Notes: generated by a model not told the origin, from the letters alone. A DNA stretch of 39,767 nt from PNAI01 sp964575715 (GCA_964575715.1 CAZNSG010000023.1:1-39767), one strand, 5' to 3'. Positions 30,221 to 38,744 are shown, counted from the first letter of the stretch. Numbers and translations: made by a program.

Positions 30221-31896
30221 TAGCCTTCTTGGCCGCCGATGACGTTGAAGCGCGCCCTCTGCTCATAATTCAGCGTGTTGTAGAACGCTTCGAGCGCAGG
30301 CCGCACCATGATGATCGCATCGAGCATGACCGCGAGCCGCTGACGCATGGCGTCGACCCGGCCGACGGGCGTGAGCGCAACGTCGCTGGGACAATTTGCC
30401 CGGAGCATATCGGCCGCGCGCGCCGATGCATTCGCAAGATTGTCGAGCGCGGCGCGCTGGCGTTCATCCGGCCGCACGGCTTGCGCGATAATATCGATGG
30501 GAACCGAGACAGCGCCGCGATCGCTGCACACTTGCGTCAGATCGCGCCGTTCCTCGTTGGCGAGCTCCGTATCGCGTTGCTGCCCCATGGCGTCGAAACG
30601 CGCCCGCTGCTCGTCGTCGAGCGACTGGTAAAAGGCATTGAGCACGGGCGCGATCGTATCAACCGCCCGCAACATGGATTCGAGGCGCGATTGCAGGGTC
30701 GCCATCCGTCCGGTCGGCGTACTCGGGAGCCGGGTCGGACAGGCGGACTGCAGGATATCGACCGCGCGCCCGGTCGCGTGTCTGAGCTGGTCAAGCGCTC
30801 CCATCTGCGCGGCGGTCGGTTGGACCGTTTCGGCAATGCGCTCGATAGGCCAGTTGGTCAGGATTGACGCTTGGTCGGAGCAGACCTGGACGCCGCCTGT
30901 CGGCTCGCGATCCGGTCCGAATTCCGGACCGGCGCCGATGCCGGGTGCGAACCGCTCGCCATAGCCGTAGGCATAAGGTCCAAACATGCCGCCGTAGAGG
31001 TCGTCATAGGCATACGGCCAGAACGTGTCATAGGCGTAAGGGTAGAACGCGTAATCGAACACGTCGTGATAGGCATAGGGCCAGAACAGCGGTCCGAACC
31101 AGCCGAGCACGCGGCCACGATGGTGACGGTGGTGGTATTTGCTCATGCCGGCGTAGCGGCCGCTGAAGGTTGAATTTGCCAGTGAGCGTCTGGCGCCGAG
31201 CGCGCCGATGGCGGCGGGGTTGGCAAAGGTCTGATTGCGCAGCACGCGGTTGCCGCCAAATTGGTTGCCGCCGCGGAATTGCGGGTTACGATCGCCGAAC
31301 TGCTGGTCGCCGTCGCGGGACTGCGGGTTACGCCCGCCGAACTGCGGATCGCCGCCGCGGAATTGCGGATTGGCACCGCCGCGGTATCCTGGTGTATTGG
31401 ATTGTCCCGATTGCGTGCCGCCGGTGGGGGGCGCAACGGCGGTCGGCGGGCCCTGGCCGCCGGGGAAATTCCGTCCCTGCTCGCGCGGTCCCTGCTGTCC
31501 TTGGTCGCCACCGCGACGAAATTCTTGCCGGTCTTGCTGCTGCTGCCCAAAATTGCGGGGCGCGCCGCCCCTGTCCCCTGTAATCGGGGCGGACGGCGTG
31601 ACGCTGGGCGCAATCCTCTCGGGCGCCACAAAACTTGGACGCGATGGCGGGTTCGAAAATACCGGTGCATGCCGGACGACCGGGGCTTGCGGCGCTTGCT
31701 GGAAGACTGGGGCTTGCGGCGCATGTCGGACGGCCGGGGCTTGCGGCACATGCCGGACGGCCGGGGGCGGTGCGGCGGATCTGGAGGCGGGGGGTGCGCC
31801 AGAACCCCTATCTTGCGCCGATACAGCGACGGTTGTTGCCGCTATCGTCCCAAGGCTAAGAAGACATGCAGCGATGCGATGGCCAGAGTGAAACAT
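30220..31896 (-). CDS. Secreted Spy/CpxP-like (LTXXQ) protein with low-complexity region
   Basis: The 558-residue protein has a signal peptide (RIAACLLSLGTIAATTVAVSAQ), then a disordered stretch rich in Pro, Gln, Gly and Arg with repeats of APQAPV/RHAPQAP (about residues 45-80) and of NPQFRGG-like units (about 175-215), a Tyr/Trp-rich segment (PYAYHDVFDYAFYPYAYD), and two similar C-terminal helical domains. These have VLNAFYQSLDDEQRARFDAMG and ALEAFYNTLNYEQRARFNVIG, the pattern of LTXXQ proteins of the Spy/CpxP type, plus paired cysteines (VCSD...CP). Spy proteins are periplasmic chaperones or stress sensors. The start at 31896 has GGGAAAG upstream; an ATG at 31911 is also possible. The stop codon overlaps the palindromic element. 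Confidence 0.8.
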   Translation of the reverse strand: MFHSGHRIAACLLSLGTIAATTVAVSAQDRGSGAPPASRSAAPPPAVRHVPQAPAVRHAPQAPVFQQAPQAPVVRHAPVFSNPPSRPSFVAPERIAPSVTPSAPITGDRGGAPRNFGQQQQDRQEFRRGGDQGQQGPREQGRNFPGGQGPPTAVAPPTGGTQSGQSNTPGYRGGANPQFRGGDPQFGGRNPQSRDGDQQFGDRNPQFRGGNQFGGNRVLRNQTFANPAAIGALGARRSLANSTFSGRYAGMSKYHHRHHRGRVLGWFGPLFWPYAYHDVFDYAFYPYAYDTFWPYAYDDLYGGMFGPYAYGYGERFAPGIGAGPEFGPDREPTGGVQVCSDQASILTNWPIERIAETVQPTAAQMGALDQLRHATGRAVDILQSACPTRLPSTPTGRMATLQSRLESMLRAVDTIAPVLNAFYQSLDDEQRARFDAMGQQRDTELANEERRDLTQVCSDRGAVSVPIDIIAQAVRPDERQRAALDNLANASARAADMLRANCPSDVALTPVGRVDAMRQRLAVMLDAIIMVRPALEAFYNTLNYEQRARFNVIGGQEG

Positions 31897-32003
31897 GTTC
31901 GTCTTTCCCATTTCGCCCGATGGCGTTAGCGCGCCGTCTGAAAATACGGCTTGAGCGCAGCAAATATCATTCCATGCGATTACGTTGCTTTTACGTCGGC
32001 AGC

Positions 32004-32032
32004 GTTCATCAGCCGTTCATCAGCCGTTCATC
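32004..32032. repeat. 11-bp tandem repeat, 2.6 copies
   Basis: GTTCATCAGCC occurs at 32004-32014 and 32015-32025, followed by a partial copy GTTCATC. It lies in the 263-base gap upstream of the secreted protein gene. Confidence 0.8.
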
Positions 32033-32159
32033 CGGTGCGGATTGCGCCGCGCTAACTGCCCGCGGCGCCCACGCCCAGCGCCAAAGCCCATGGATAGCGA
32101 ACGCGTAATTGTCTCCTCCTCATTTTGGATATGACCAAGGGAAAAGGAAGAGAGCGACG

Positions 32160-32243
32160 GTGCAAATCCTCGTGATCGTAGCCGGCATGATCGGGCTTAG
32201 CGTAGCGCGCCAGGCTGCGCTCGCCGGTCATGAGGTCATCATC
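32160..32243 (+). pseudogene. 5' fragment of a FAD-dependent oxidoreductase gene
   Basis: A GTG at 32160, with GGAAGAGAG before it, opens 28 codons whose product matches the first 28 residues of the intact oxidoreductase at 34173 in 20 positions (QILV, then AG, GL, VAR and ALAGHEVII). After EVII the similarity ends and the frame runs into unrelated sequence opposite the end of the homocysteine methyltransferase gene. The dinucleotide motif GAGAVG is VAGMIG in the fragment, so it would not bind FAD normally. It is the remnant of a duplicated or displaced copy, with its own ribosome site still visible. Confidence 0.7.
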
Positions 32244-32295
32244 GGCTACGGCGCACCCACTCCGCAGTGGGAAAATGTAAAACAGAGTTATCGTT

Positions 32296-33252
32296 TCAGC
32301 CTACGAGCTCGCAGGCGAAGGAAATCTGCTCAACATGGCGATGGTCGGTGCCACAGCAGCCGCCGAGCACGTTGATGTGCCGCAACTTCCGGCGCAGTTC
32401 GGCGTATTGACGCCCAAGCTCCGCCGGATCACCGACATCGAGATCGGTCATCGTCTCCAATTCGGCATGGCTGCGCTTGGAGGCATTGGCGCGCAATCCG
32501 CGCAAGCGCTTCACCCAGGCTGCATCGCCCGCCAATGTGTCGGCAAAGTGCGTCGGATGCGCGCAATTAAGCATGTAGTAGGCCGGCGCGGCGCCGGTTT
32601 CGGAGTCGACCTCGGCGATTGCATCCTTGAGCGTCTGTCCAGTTGGCAGCCGGCCATCGGTCTCTACGGTAAACGAAATCACCACCGGCATGCCGGCGGC
32701 TTTGGCAGCGCGGGCGACGCCAATCGCTTCGTTGGCGTAGTTCAGCGTGAACGCGCTGACCAGATCGGCGGAGGTGTTTCGGAACACACCGACTTGCTCG
32801 GCGTGATAATCCTCGGCCTGCTGCGCGCTCATTGTCTTTCCCGGAACGTAACCATCGCCACGCGGCCCGATATTTCCCGAGATCACCATAGGCGATCTGG
32901 CGGTTTCGAATTGGTTGCGCAATTCGACCATCAGGTCGATGGCCTTGCGGTTGATATCGGCGAGCGCCATCCTGGAATAGCCCAGCTTGGCCGCCCAATC
33001 GGCATTGGCGCGCCAGGTTGGACTTTCGAGCACGAAGCCGAGTCCGGCGTCCTTGGCCATCTGAGCGTAACGCGCGTAGTAACCGCGCACCCGCGCGATG
33101 CCTTCCGCATTCTTAAAAAGATCGAACGACGCAAAGTGCGGCAAGTCGATACCTTCGTGGAAAATCAAAGTGGTCTCCATGCCGCCGTCAGTCAAAAAGA
33201 CATGATCGGAAAATTGCGGCAGTCGCGCGCGATACTTTGCGGTGCTGGCCAT
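32296..33252 (-). CDS. Homocysteine S-methyltransferase-family protein
   Basis: The 318-residue protein has the family's barrel: FLTDGGMETTLIFHEGIDLP near the start, VISGNIGPRGDGY, VISFTVETDGRLPTG, and the zinc cysteines in MLNCAHPTHFAD and NVLGGCCGTDHRHV. It would transfer a methyl group from a donor such as S-methylmethionine or betaine to homocysteine or a related thiol. The ATG at 33252 has AAGGA 8 bases upstream; an earlier in-frame start at 33270 lacks one. It is divergent from the TetR gene, with about 230 bases between them, so it may share that regulator's operator. The 3' end lies close to the broken oxidoreductase fragment. Confidence 0.9.
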   Translation of the reverse strand: MASTAKYRARLPQFSDHVFLTDGGMETTLIFHEGIDLPHFASFDLFKNAEGIARVRGYYARYAQMAKDAGLGFVLESPTWRANADWAAKLGYSRMALADINRKAIDLMVELRNQFETARSPMVISGNIGPRGDGYVPGKTMSAQQAEDYHAEQVGVFRNTSADLVSAFTLNYANEAIGVARAAKAAGMPVVISFTVETDGRLPTGQTLKDAIAEVDSETGAAPAYYMLNCAHPTHFADTLAGDAAWVKRLRGLRANASKRSHAELETMTDLDVGDPAELGRQYAELRRKLRHINVLGGCCGTDHRHVEQISFACELVG

Positions 33253-33451
33253 GATACGTATCCTTGTCATCGAGGGTTGCGGGGGATCGGAAACGCCGAT
33301 CGCGAATGTCGAAGTCGATTTATTGAATTGCCGACACCGCCGCTAGCCGACTCATGGTCCGGTCCGCGCAAAATTCAAAACAATCTTGAGTATCAATAAT
33401 TTAGCTATAGCCGCCGCTGTGCCGGTTGGCCGCGCCGGCGCGCGCGAGCGT

Positions 33452-33478
33452 GCCAACTGGACTCATGGTACAGTTGGC
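33452..33478. promoter_or_regulatory. Probable TetR-family operator
   Basis: GCCAACTG (33452-33459) and CAGTTGGC (33471-33478) form a perfect inverted repeat with an 11-base spacer, directly before the TetR ATG at 33480. This is the usual place for an autoregulatory operator and could also act on the divergent homocysteine methyltransferase gene. Confidence 0.65.
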
Positions 33479-33479
33479 C

Positions 33480-34109
33480 ATGCTTCAAAACACGCAGCGC
33501 CGAGGCAACGAGACCCGCGATCGCATCCTGGAGATCGCCGAAGCCGCCGTGCTGGCCAAGGGCTTCGCCGCTACTTCAATTGAGGAGTTAATCGCCGCCG
33601 TCGGCATCACCAAGAGCGGTTTCTTCTACCACTTCCGCGACAAGGGCGAACTCGCAAAGGCGTTGCTGCTGCGATACCTCGATCGAGATAGGACGCTGCT
33701 GGACGACATGTTCCGTCGTGCCGACGAACTTAACGAGGACCCGCTGCATGGCTTTCTCGTGGGCCTTAAGATGTTCGCCGAGATGATGGCGAACTTGCCA
33801 GAGGTCCATCCTGGCTGCTTGGCGGCCTCGTTCTGCTACCAGGATCAATTGTTCAACCGCGAAATCCGGGAGTTGAACGCCAACGGCCTGCTCGCTTGGC
33901 GCACGCGATTCCGCGAGCGGCTTGACCAGATCGCCACGCGCTATCCGCAGCAACAAGGCGTCGATCTCGACGCCTTGGCTGACATGATGTCGACACTGGT
34001 CGAGGGCGGGCTTATTCTTGGCCGCGCGCTCAACGATAAAACCATCCTGCCGCGGCAGGTTCTGCTTTATCGCGATTTCGTCCGCGCGGTATTCGCGTCT
34101 CCCGATTGA
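33480..34109 (+). CDS. TetR/AcrR-family transcriptional regulator
   Basis: The 209-residue protein has an N-terminal helix-turn-helix of TetR type: RDRILEIAEAAVLAKGFAAT, then SIEELIAAVGITKSGFFYHF and a DKGELAKALLLRYLDRD helix. The C-terminal domain (MFAEMMANLPEVHPGCLAASFCYQ) is the ligand-binding part and has two nearby cysteines. Starts at 33465 and 33480 are both in frame; I prefer 33480 because the inverted repeat at 33452-33478 then lies wholly upstream. It is followed after 63 bases by the L-2-hydroxyglutarate oxidase-like gene on the same strand, and is divergent from the homocysteine methyltransferase gene. Either may be a target; the ligand is unknown. Confidence 0.92.
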   Translation: MLQNTQRRGNETRDRILEIAEAAVLAKGFAATSIEELIAAVGITKSGFFYHFRDKGELAKALLLRYLDRDRTLLDDMFRRADELNEDPLHGFLVGLKMFAEMMANLPEVHPGCLAASFCYQDQLFNREIRELNANGLLAWRTRFRERLDQIATRYPQQQGVDLDALADMMSTLVEGGLILGRALNDKTILPRQVLLYRDFVRAVFASPD

Positions 34110-34172
34110 CAGGGTAGCTTCGGCATCGTTCGGTAGCGCGGAAATCGGGTCTCCCGGAAACGCAGTACATTC

Positions 34173-35267
34173 ATGCAAATTCTTGTCGTCGGCGCCGGAG
34201 CGGTGGGGCTTGCAGTCGCGCGCGCGACGGCGCTCGCCGGGCATGAGGTCATCATCGCGGAGGCGGCATCCGGCATCGGCACCGGCATTTCCTCTCGCAA
34301 CAGCGAAGTGATCCACGCCGGCCTCTATTACCCGACCGGATCGCAGCGCGCGTGCCACTGCACGCGCGGACGGCGCATGCTCTACGACTATTGCGCCTCC
34401 CACGGTGTTGCGCATCGCAAATGCGGCAAGCTGATCGTGGCGACCAGCGCGGCGGAGGCGGCCAAGGTCGAGGCAATCCACTCGCAAGGTATCGCCAATG
34501 GCGTCGAGAGCCTTGAGTTGATCGGCGGCAATGCCGCGCGCGCGCTTGAGCCGGAGCTTATCTGCATCGCGGCGCTGCATTCGGTGGAGAGCGGTATCAT
34601 CGACGGGCACGCTTTCATGCTGGCGTTGCGCGGCGACTTCGAGGATCGCGGCGGCATGATCGCATTCAATACGCCGGTCGAGCGGCTCACGCCCATGGCT
34701 GGCTGCTGGCAGGTGCGCTTTGGCGGCGCCGAGCCGGGGGTGTTCGAAGCCGATGCGGTGATCAATGCCGCGGGGCTCGGCGCACAGGCGCTGGCGCGGC
34801 GGACCGACGGCTACCCGGCCGCCCGCGTGCCGCGGCGCGTGCTCGCCAAGGGCAATTACTTCGGCTATGCCGGCCGCGCGGTGTTTTTCCGGCTGATCTA
34901 TCCGACGCCGGTCGACGGCGGGCTCGGCATCCATGTCACCCTCGATCTTGCCGGCCGCATGCGCTTTGGGCCGGACGTCGAGTGGATCGCTGAGGAAAAT
35001 TACCATGTCGATCCCGGCCGCGCGCAGTCATTCTATGCGCGCATCCGCACCTATTGGCCGGGTCTGCCGGACGGCACGCTGGTTCCCGATTACGCCGGCA
35101 TCCGGCCGAAGCTGACCGGCCCGGGCGAGCCTGCCGCCGATTTTGTGATCGAGGGACCGGCACAGCATGGCTTGCCGGGATTGGTGCAGCTCTTTGGGAT
35201 CGAGTCGCCGGGGCTAACCTCGTCGCTGTCAATCGCCGAGGAGGTGGTGAGTTATCTCCAGATCTGA
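34173..35267 (+). CDS. L-2-hydroxyglutarate oxidase-like FAD oxidoreductase
   Basis: The 364-residue protein starts with the FAD-binding motif VVGAGAVGLAVARATALAGH (about residues 5-24) and contains SSRNSEVIHAGLYYPTGS (about 40-57), the signature of LhgO/L2HGDH enzymes. AINAAGLGAQALA-type and GIRPKLTGPGEPAADF segments follow, typical of DAO-family flavoproteins. LhgO oxidises L-2-hydroxyglutarate to 2-oxoglutarate at the membrane with quinone as acceptor; whether this one has the same substrate is not certain. It lies 63 bases after the TetR gene and its 3' end overlaps the convergent DUF2865-like gene by 16 bases. A broken copy of its 5' end lies at 32160. Confidence 0.88.
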   Translation: MQILVVGAGAVGLAVARATALAGHEVIIAEAASGIGTGISSRNSEVIHAGLYYPTGSQRACHCTRGRRMLYDYCASHGVAHRKCGKLIVATSAAEAAKVEAIHSQGIANGVESLELIGGNAARALEPELICIAALHSVESGIIDGHAFMLALRGDFEDRGGMIAFNTPVERLTPMAGCWQVRFGGAEPGVFEADAVINAAGLGAQALARRTDGYPAARVPRRVLAKGNYFGYAGRAVFFRLIYPTPVDGGLGIHVTLDLAGRMRFGPDVEWIAEENYHVDPGRAQSFYARIRTYWPGLPDGTLVPDYAGIRPKLTGPGEPAADFVIEGPAQHGLPGLVQLFGIESPGLTSSLSIAEEVVSYLQI

Positions 35268-36037
35268 GCGCGGAGTTCCGCGCGCAGCGTGAAATTATCA
35301 ACGGGCTGCATGAGCGCGGGCGCTTGCGCCGCCGCTTGCCGTGCCGGCATCACCTTGGTCTCGGACAGCTTCCGGCGCATGTCGTGCGAGAGGCCGGAAT
35401 ATTGCTCGATGGGCGTAAAATCGGAAGGTTGGCGCGTTCTTGATTTCGAACCTAAGTAAACCGCAAAGCCGCCGTTGATCGCCACAATATCACCCGCGCG
35501 CAAGGTCGGATCGGCGGCGATGTCCACGCGCGCGCTGCCGAACGCATCCTTGCCGTTGCAGGTGCAGTTATCGACCACGCGCGTGCGATAGAGAAATGCG
35601 TTGGCGAGATCGGCATAACGGCTACCGTCCGGCGCTACGGCGGAACCGATCTTGCTGCCAGAGAATATCTTGGTTTTGGCTGCGGGACAGAACGACCGGC
35701 ATTGCTCTGCCGCTGAAGCGGCGGAATTGCGCTGCAACGGGAAGAAGCTGCCATCGCACAGCCGCACGCAATAGCTCGCGTAGGGGCCGCCAAAGTCGCT
35801 TGAATATCTACTGTCTATTGTAGGGATTGTCGGGTCGGAAATTATGAGCGACGGTGCGAAAGAATTCATCTGCGGTGCGAGCGCGCTCGGAGCCGGCCGT
35901 TTGAATATGCCGATCAATGTATCGAATACGCCTTGGGATGACGCAGGCGGCGTGCAAAGCGCGATCATACCCAGTGCAGTGAAAAGGATACCGGCGGAAC
36001 GGCATGTAGCCAACTTCCAACAACGAGTCTTCACCAA
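35252..36037 (-). CDS. DUF2865-like secreted protein
   Basis: The 261-residue protein has a signal peptide (GILFTALGMIALCTPPASSQ) and a cysteine-patterned domain typical of DUF2865 proteins of Rhizobiales: YCVRLCDGSFFPLQ (about residues 88-101), CRSFCPAAKTKIFSGSKI, DGSRYADLANAFLYRTRVV and NCTCNGKDAFG. The four to six cysteines probably form disulfides in the periplasm. No function is known. The C-terminal 40 residues are variable. Its 3' end overlaps the oxidoreductase gene on the other strand by 16 bases, so the two transcripts would be convergent and antisense at the tips. Confidence 0.85.
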   Translation of the reverse strand: MVKTRCWKLATCRSAGILFTALGMIALCTPPASSQGVFDTLIGIFKRPAPSALAPQMNSFAPSLIISDPTIPTIDSRYSSDFGGPYASYCVRLCDGSFFPLQRNSAASAAEQCRSFCPAAKTKIFSGSKIGSAVAPDGSRYADLANAFLYRTRVVDNCTCNGKDAFGSARVDIAADPTLRAGDIVAINGGFAVYLGSKSRTRQPSDFTPIEQYSGLSHDMRRKLSETKVMPARQAAAQAPALMQPVDNFTLRAELRAQIWR

Positions 36038-36264
36038 ACGCTCCCCGGATGCCGGCGTCTTTGCGACGCTCGATTATGGTTCGATCTTAAGGGAGCGATC
36101 TAAATACCGGCCTAAGCGACAGGCTTAATGGCGGCAATCAAAACACATAAAAACGCCGGTGCCGATGCAAGCTTTTTTTAATTCCGATGGCGACGGCCGG
36201 TTCGCTGCAGCTTGAAAATTGGACAGCCATTGCAACGAAAGAATTGGCAACGAAAGAATCGCGC

Positions 36265-37653
36265 TTATGGCATCCGGGCGGCCGTCATTGACGCCGGCGT
36301 GGCGGGGGCGTCAATGCGCTTCTTGTGATCCGTGTCGGGATTCCAGCCCAGGACCGCGAGCATGAAGAAAAAGCCGATGACGTAGGCGATGGCCACATGC
36401 CAGCCGTGACGGAGCCAGCGGCCCACCGATTTGGCCTCCGGATACATGTTGGCAAGCGCGACGCCGGCGGAGGAGCCAAACCAGATCATCGATCCGCCGA
36501 AGCCGACCGCATAGGCAAGATAGCCCCAGTCGTAACCGCCCTGTTTGAGGGCGAGTGCCGTGAGCGGAATATTGTCGAAAACGGCGGAAACAAATCCGAG
36601 ACCCAGCGCCGTTTGCCAGGAGGCTACCGGCAGTTTCTCGACCGGCATCATCGAAGCGGTGGTCACCAGCGCGAGCAGGAATATCGTGCCCTTGAAAGTT
36701 TCTGGCATCACCGCCCAGTCGGGCCGCCGCACCGGCGCGGCGAGAACAATCACGGCCCACACGGCAAGCCCAATGACCGGTATGGCATCGAGCAATGCCG
36801 GATATTTCAAATTCGCGATCACATTGGAGAGGATGGCGGCGATCAGGATCAGCGCCACGATCAGCACGCGCATCCATTCAATGTGAAGATCGCTCGGCGC
36901 ATTTTTCAGGATGGGGGCATAGCGGTGCTGCTGGAGTGCCGCCGGAATGCCGAAGATCACCATGGCGATGCTCGCTGCGACATAAGCTTCCAGCACCGAG
37001 AGCGGGCTGACGCCGTCGATCCACATCATCGTGGTGGTGGTGTCGCCGACCACGCTGCCGGAGCCGCCGGCGTTCGAGGCTGCCACGATCGCCGCCAGAT
37101 ATCCGATGTGCACCTTACCCCTGAAGACATGCCGGGCCATCGTGCCGCCGATGAGTGCGGCGGCGATGTTGTCGAGAAAGCTCGACAGCACGAATGTGAT
37201 GAGGAGCAACACGAATCCGCCCTGCCAGCCGCTCGGCAGGAACGCGGGCATCTCGTCGGGGATCCGGCTCAGCTCGAAATGGCGCGAGAGCAGCGCAAAG
37301 CCCATGAGCAGCAGAAACAGGTTCGCCAGGATCACCCATTCGTGCTGTAGATGCAGAAGCAGCCCGAAAAATCCGGTGCCGAAATTGAAGCCGGTAAATG
37401 CGAGCTTGTAGACCGTGACCGCGGCGAGGCCGGCGAGCGCCACTTGCAAAGTGCGATGATGGAAAAGCGCGACCCCGAGCAGCGTCAGAGCGAACAATAT
37501 GAAATCCACGGGAATGCCGAGTAGATATAGCGGCTCGATTATGCCCGGCTGGGCACCGCTGACGGCGGCGATGGCGGGAGCCGAAAGCAGGTTGAGCGCG
37601 ATGGCTGCGAGCACGCGCGCCCAGTGCCGGCTAGCAACGTCGCATTTGTGCAT
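36265..37653 (-). CDS. ArsB/NhaD-superfamily ion transporter
   Basis: The 462-residue protein has about twelve membrane helices and two similar halves with re-entrant motifs: TFVLSSFLDNIAAALIGGTM in the first and SAVFDNIPLTALALKQGG in the second. SNAGGSGSVVGDTTTTMMWI follows the first motif. This is the pattern of the ion-transporter superfamily that includes NhaD, ArsB and citrate or anion carriers (SLC13-like). I cannot assign the substrate; Na+/H+ exchange (NhaD-like) is a common annotation for such sequences. The ATG at 37653 has GGTGG a few bases upstream. It is divergent from the RidA-family gene with 114 bases between the starts, and follows the DUF2865-like gene on the same strand after a 227-base gap. 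Confidence 0.85.
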   Translation of the reverse strand: MHKCDVASRHWARVLAAIALNLLSAPAIAAVSGAQPGIIEPLYLLGIPVDFILFALTLLGVALFHHRTLQVALAGLAAVTVYKLAFTGFNFGTGFFGLLLHLQHEWVILANLFLLLMGFALLSRHFELSRIPDEMPAFLPSGWQGGFVLLLITFVLSSFLDNIAAALIGGTMARHVFRGKVHIGYLAAIVAASNAGGSGSVVGDTTTTMMWIDGVSPLSVLEAYVAASIAMVIFGIPAALQQHRYAPILKNAPSDLHIEWMRVLIVALILIAAILSNVIANLKYPALLDAIPVIGLAVWAVIVLAAPVRRPDWAVMPETFKGTIFLLALVTTASMMPVEKLPVASWQTALGLGFVSAVFDNIPLTALALKQGGYDWGYLAYAVGFGGSMIWFGSSAGVALANMYPEAKSVGRWLRHGWHVAIAYVIGFFFMLAVLGWNPDTDHKKRIDAPATPASMTAARMP

Positions 37654-37756
37654 TGTCCACCAAATTGCGGGAGTTTTGCGTTGCCTAGCAAGGCAGGCTG
37701 TGGTTTGCAATGCAGTATAGCCTGCGGCGGCGACCATCAACACAAACAATCACAAC

Positions 37757-37770
37757 AGGAGGATCCGTTG
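37757..37770 (+). promoter_or_regulatory. Ribosome binding site deciding a TTG start for the RidA-family gene
   Basis: AGGAGG at 37757-37762 precedes TTG at 37768 with a 5-base spacer. The downstream frame has the RidA N-terminus, so translation almost certainly starts at this TTG rather than in the open frame upstream, which overlaps the divergent transporter gene. Confidence 0.75.
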
Positions 37771-38241
37771 AGCAACACTTTTCTCAATCCATCCACCATG
37801 CCGGCGCCGCGCGGCTACACCCATGTGGTCGAGAGCGTGGCCCCAAGCCGCACCGTCTATATCGCCGGCCAGCTCGGCATGACGCCGGACGGCAAGTTCG
37901 CGGGCGCGCCCGGCGATTTTCGCGCGCAAGCCGCGCAGTGCTTCGAGAACTTAAAAGCCGCGCTCGCGGCGGTCGGTGGCGGGTTCGAGCACGTGGTGAA
38001 AATCACCAATTATTTTGTCGACATGGCGCACTTGCATACGTTCTTCGAGGTGCGCGACCGCTATGTGAATATCAAGGCGCCGCCGGCCAGCACGGCGATC
38101 CAGATCGTCAAACTTGCGCGCGACGGCGCGCTGTTCGAGATCGAGGCGATTGCCGTGCTGCCGGCGAAAGCGGCGAAAACCGCGAGCGTCAAGCGCGGCA
38201 TCAATCTTGCGAAAAAGCCGGCGCAAAAGAAACGGCGTTAA
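37768..38241 (+). CDS. RidA/YjgF-family protein with basic C-terminal tail
   Basis: The 157-residue protein has the Rid fold: YIAGQLGMTPDGKF, AAQCFENLKAALAAVGGG, VVKITNYFVDMAHLHTFFEV and ALFEIEAIAVLP. Rid proteins deaminate reactive enamine or imine intermediates or have other roles. The catalytic arginine of E. coli RidA (Arg105, in PARS) aligns with serine here (PPASTAIQIV), so it is probably of a non-deaminase Rid subfamily. After the domain a tail of about 28 residues, rich in Lys and Arg (KTASVKRGINLAKKPAQKKR), is unusual and may bind nucleic acid or be added by readthrough into downstream sequence. A second, truncated copy of the gene's 3' end lies at 38745. Confidence 0.88.
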   Translation: MSNTFLNPSTMPAPRGYTHVVESVAPSRTVYIAGQLGMTPDGKFAGAPGDFRAQAAQCFENLKAALAAVGGGFEHVVKITNYFVDMAHLHTFFEVRDRYVNIKAPPASTAIQIVKLARDGALFEIEAIAVLPAKAAKTASVKRGINLAKKPAQKKRR

Positions 38242-38271
38242 ATGTCTTTAGCGCAGCGGCAAACTCTCTTC

Positions 38272-38423
38272 CCCTCTCCCCTTGCGGGAGAGGGTGGCGA
38301 GTGCGGAGCGAATGCGAGCACGAGCCGGGAGAGGGGTCTGCGCTCAATCGAAACACCGACCCCTCACCCGCCCTCGCTCGACTTCGTCTCCGCTCGGGCA
38401 CCCTCTCCCGCAAGGGGAGAGGG
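38272..38423. repeat. Long inverted repeat with 25-bp arms
   Basis: The arms at 38272-38296 and 38399-38423 are perfect reverse complements of 25 bases. Each arm itself folds as CTCTCCC-CTTGC-GGGAGAG. The sequence between is GC-rich and also partly palindromic. Such elements are common intergenic repeats in Rhizobiales. It begins 30 bases after the RidA-family stop and can end its transcript. Confidence 0.85.
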
Positions 38424-38488
38424 TAAGAGAGCGAGTCGATAGCGCCTACGTTAGCGACGCATTCACCCGACTCGCGCACCATCGCTCC

Positions 38489-38737
38489 ATGCCTAGCTTT
38501 GTCTATGTCCTCGGCAGCCGCGCCAAGCACCGCATGCTGACCTACGTCGGCTGGACCACCGATGTCGATCGGCGTCTGGGGCAGCACAATGCCGGCACCG
38601 GCGCGCGCTCCACGCGCGGGCGCGTGTGGGTGCTGCTGCATACGGAGCAGTTCCGCACACGTCGGCAGGCGATGAGCCGCGAGTGGCACCTCAAGCGCGA
38701 CCGGAAGTTTCGCAAGCGTTTGGTGCAAGGCAGATGA
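38489..38737 (+). CDS. GIY-YIG domain protein
   Basis: The 82-residue single-domain protein starts FVYVLGSRAKHRMLTYVGWT (the GIY-YIG strands), continues DVDRRLGQHNAGTGARSTRG, and ends with REWHLKRDRKFRKRLV, the usual order of YhbQ-like small GIY-YIG proteins, which are predicted nucleases or damage-repair factors. The ATG at 38489 is chosen because the upstream open frame lies in the inverted repeat. It lies between two long inverted repeats and next to a duplicated RidA fragment, so this whole segment may have been moved or rearranged. No strong ribosome site is visible. Confidence 0.85.
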   Translation: MPSFVYVLGSRAKHRMLTYVGWTTDVDRRLGQHNAGTGARSTRGRVWVLLHTEQFRTRRQAMSREWHLKRDRKFRKRLVQGR

Positions 38738-38744
38738 GGCGAGG

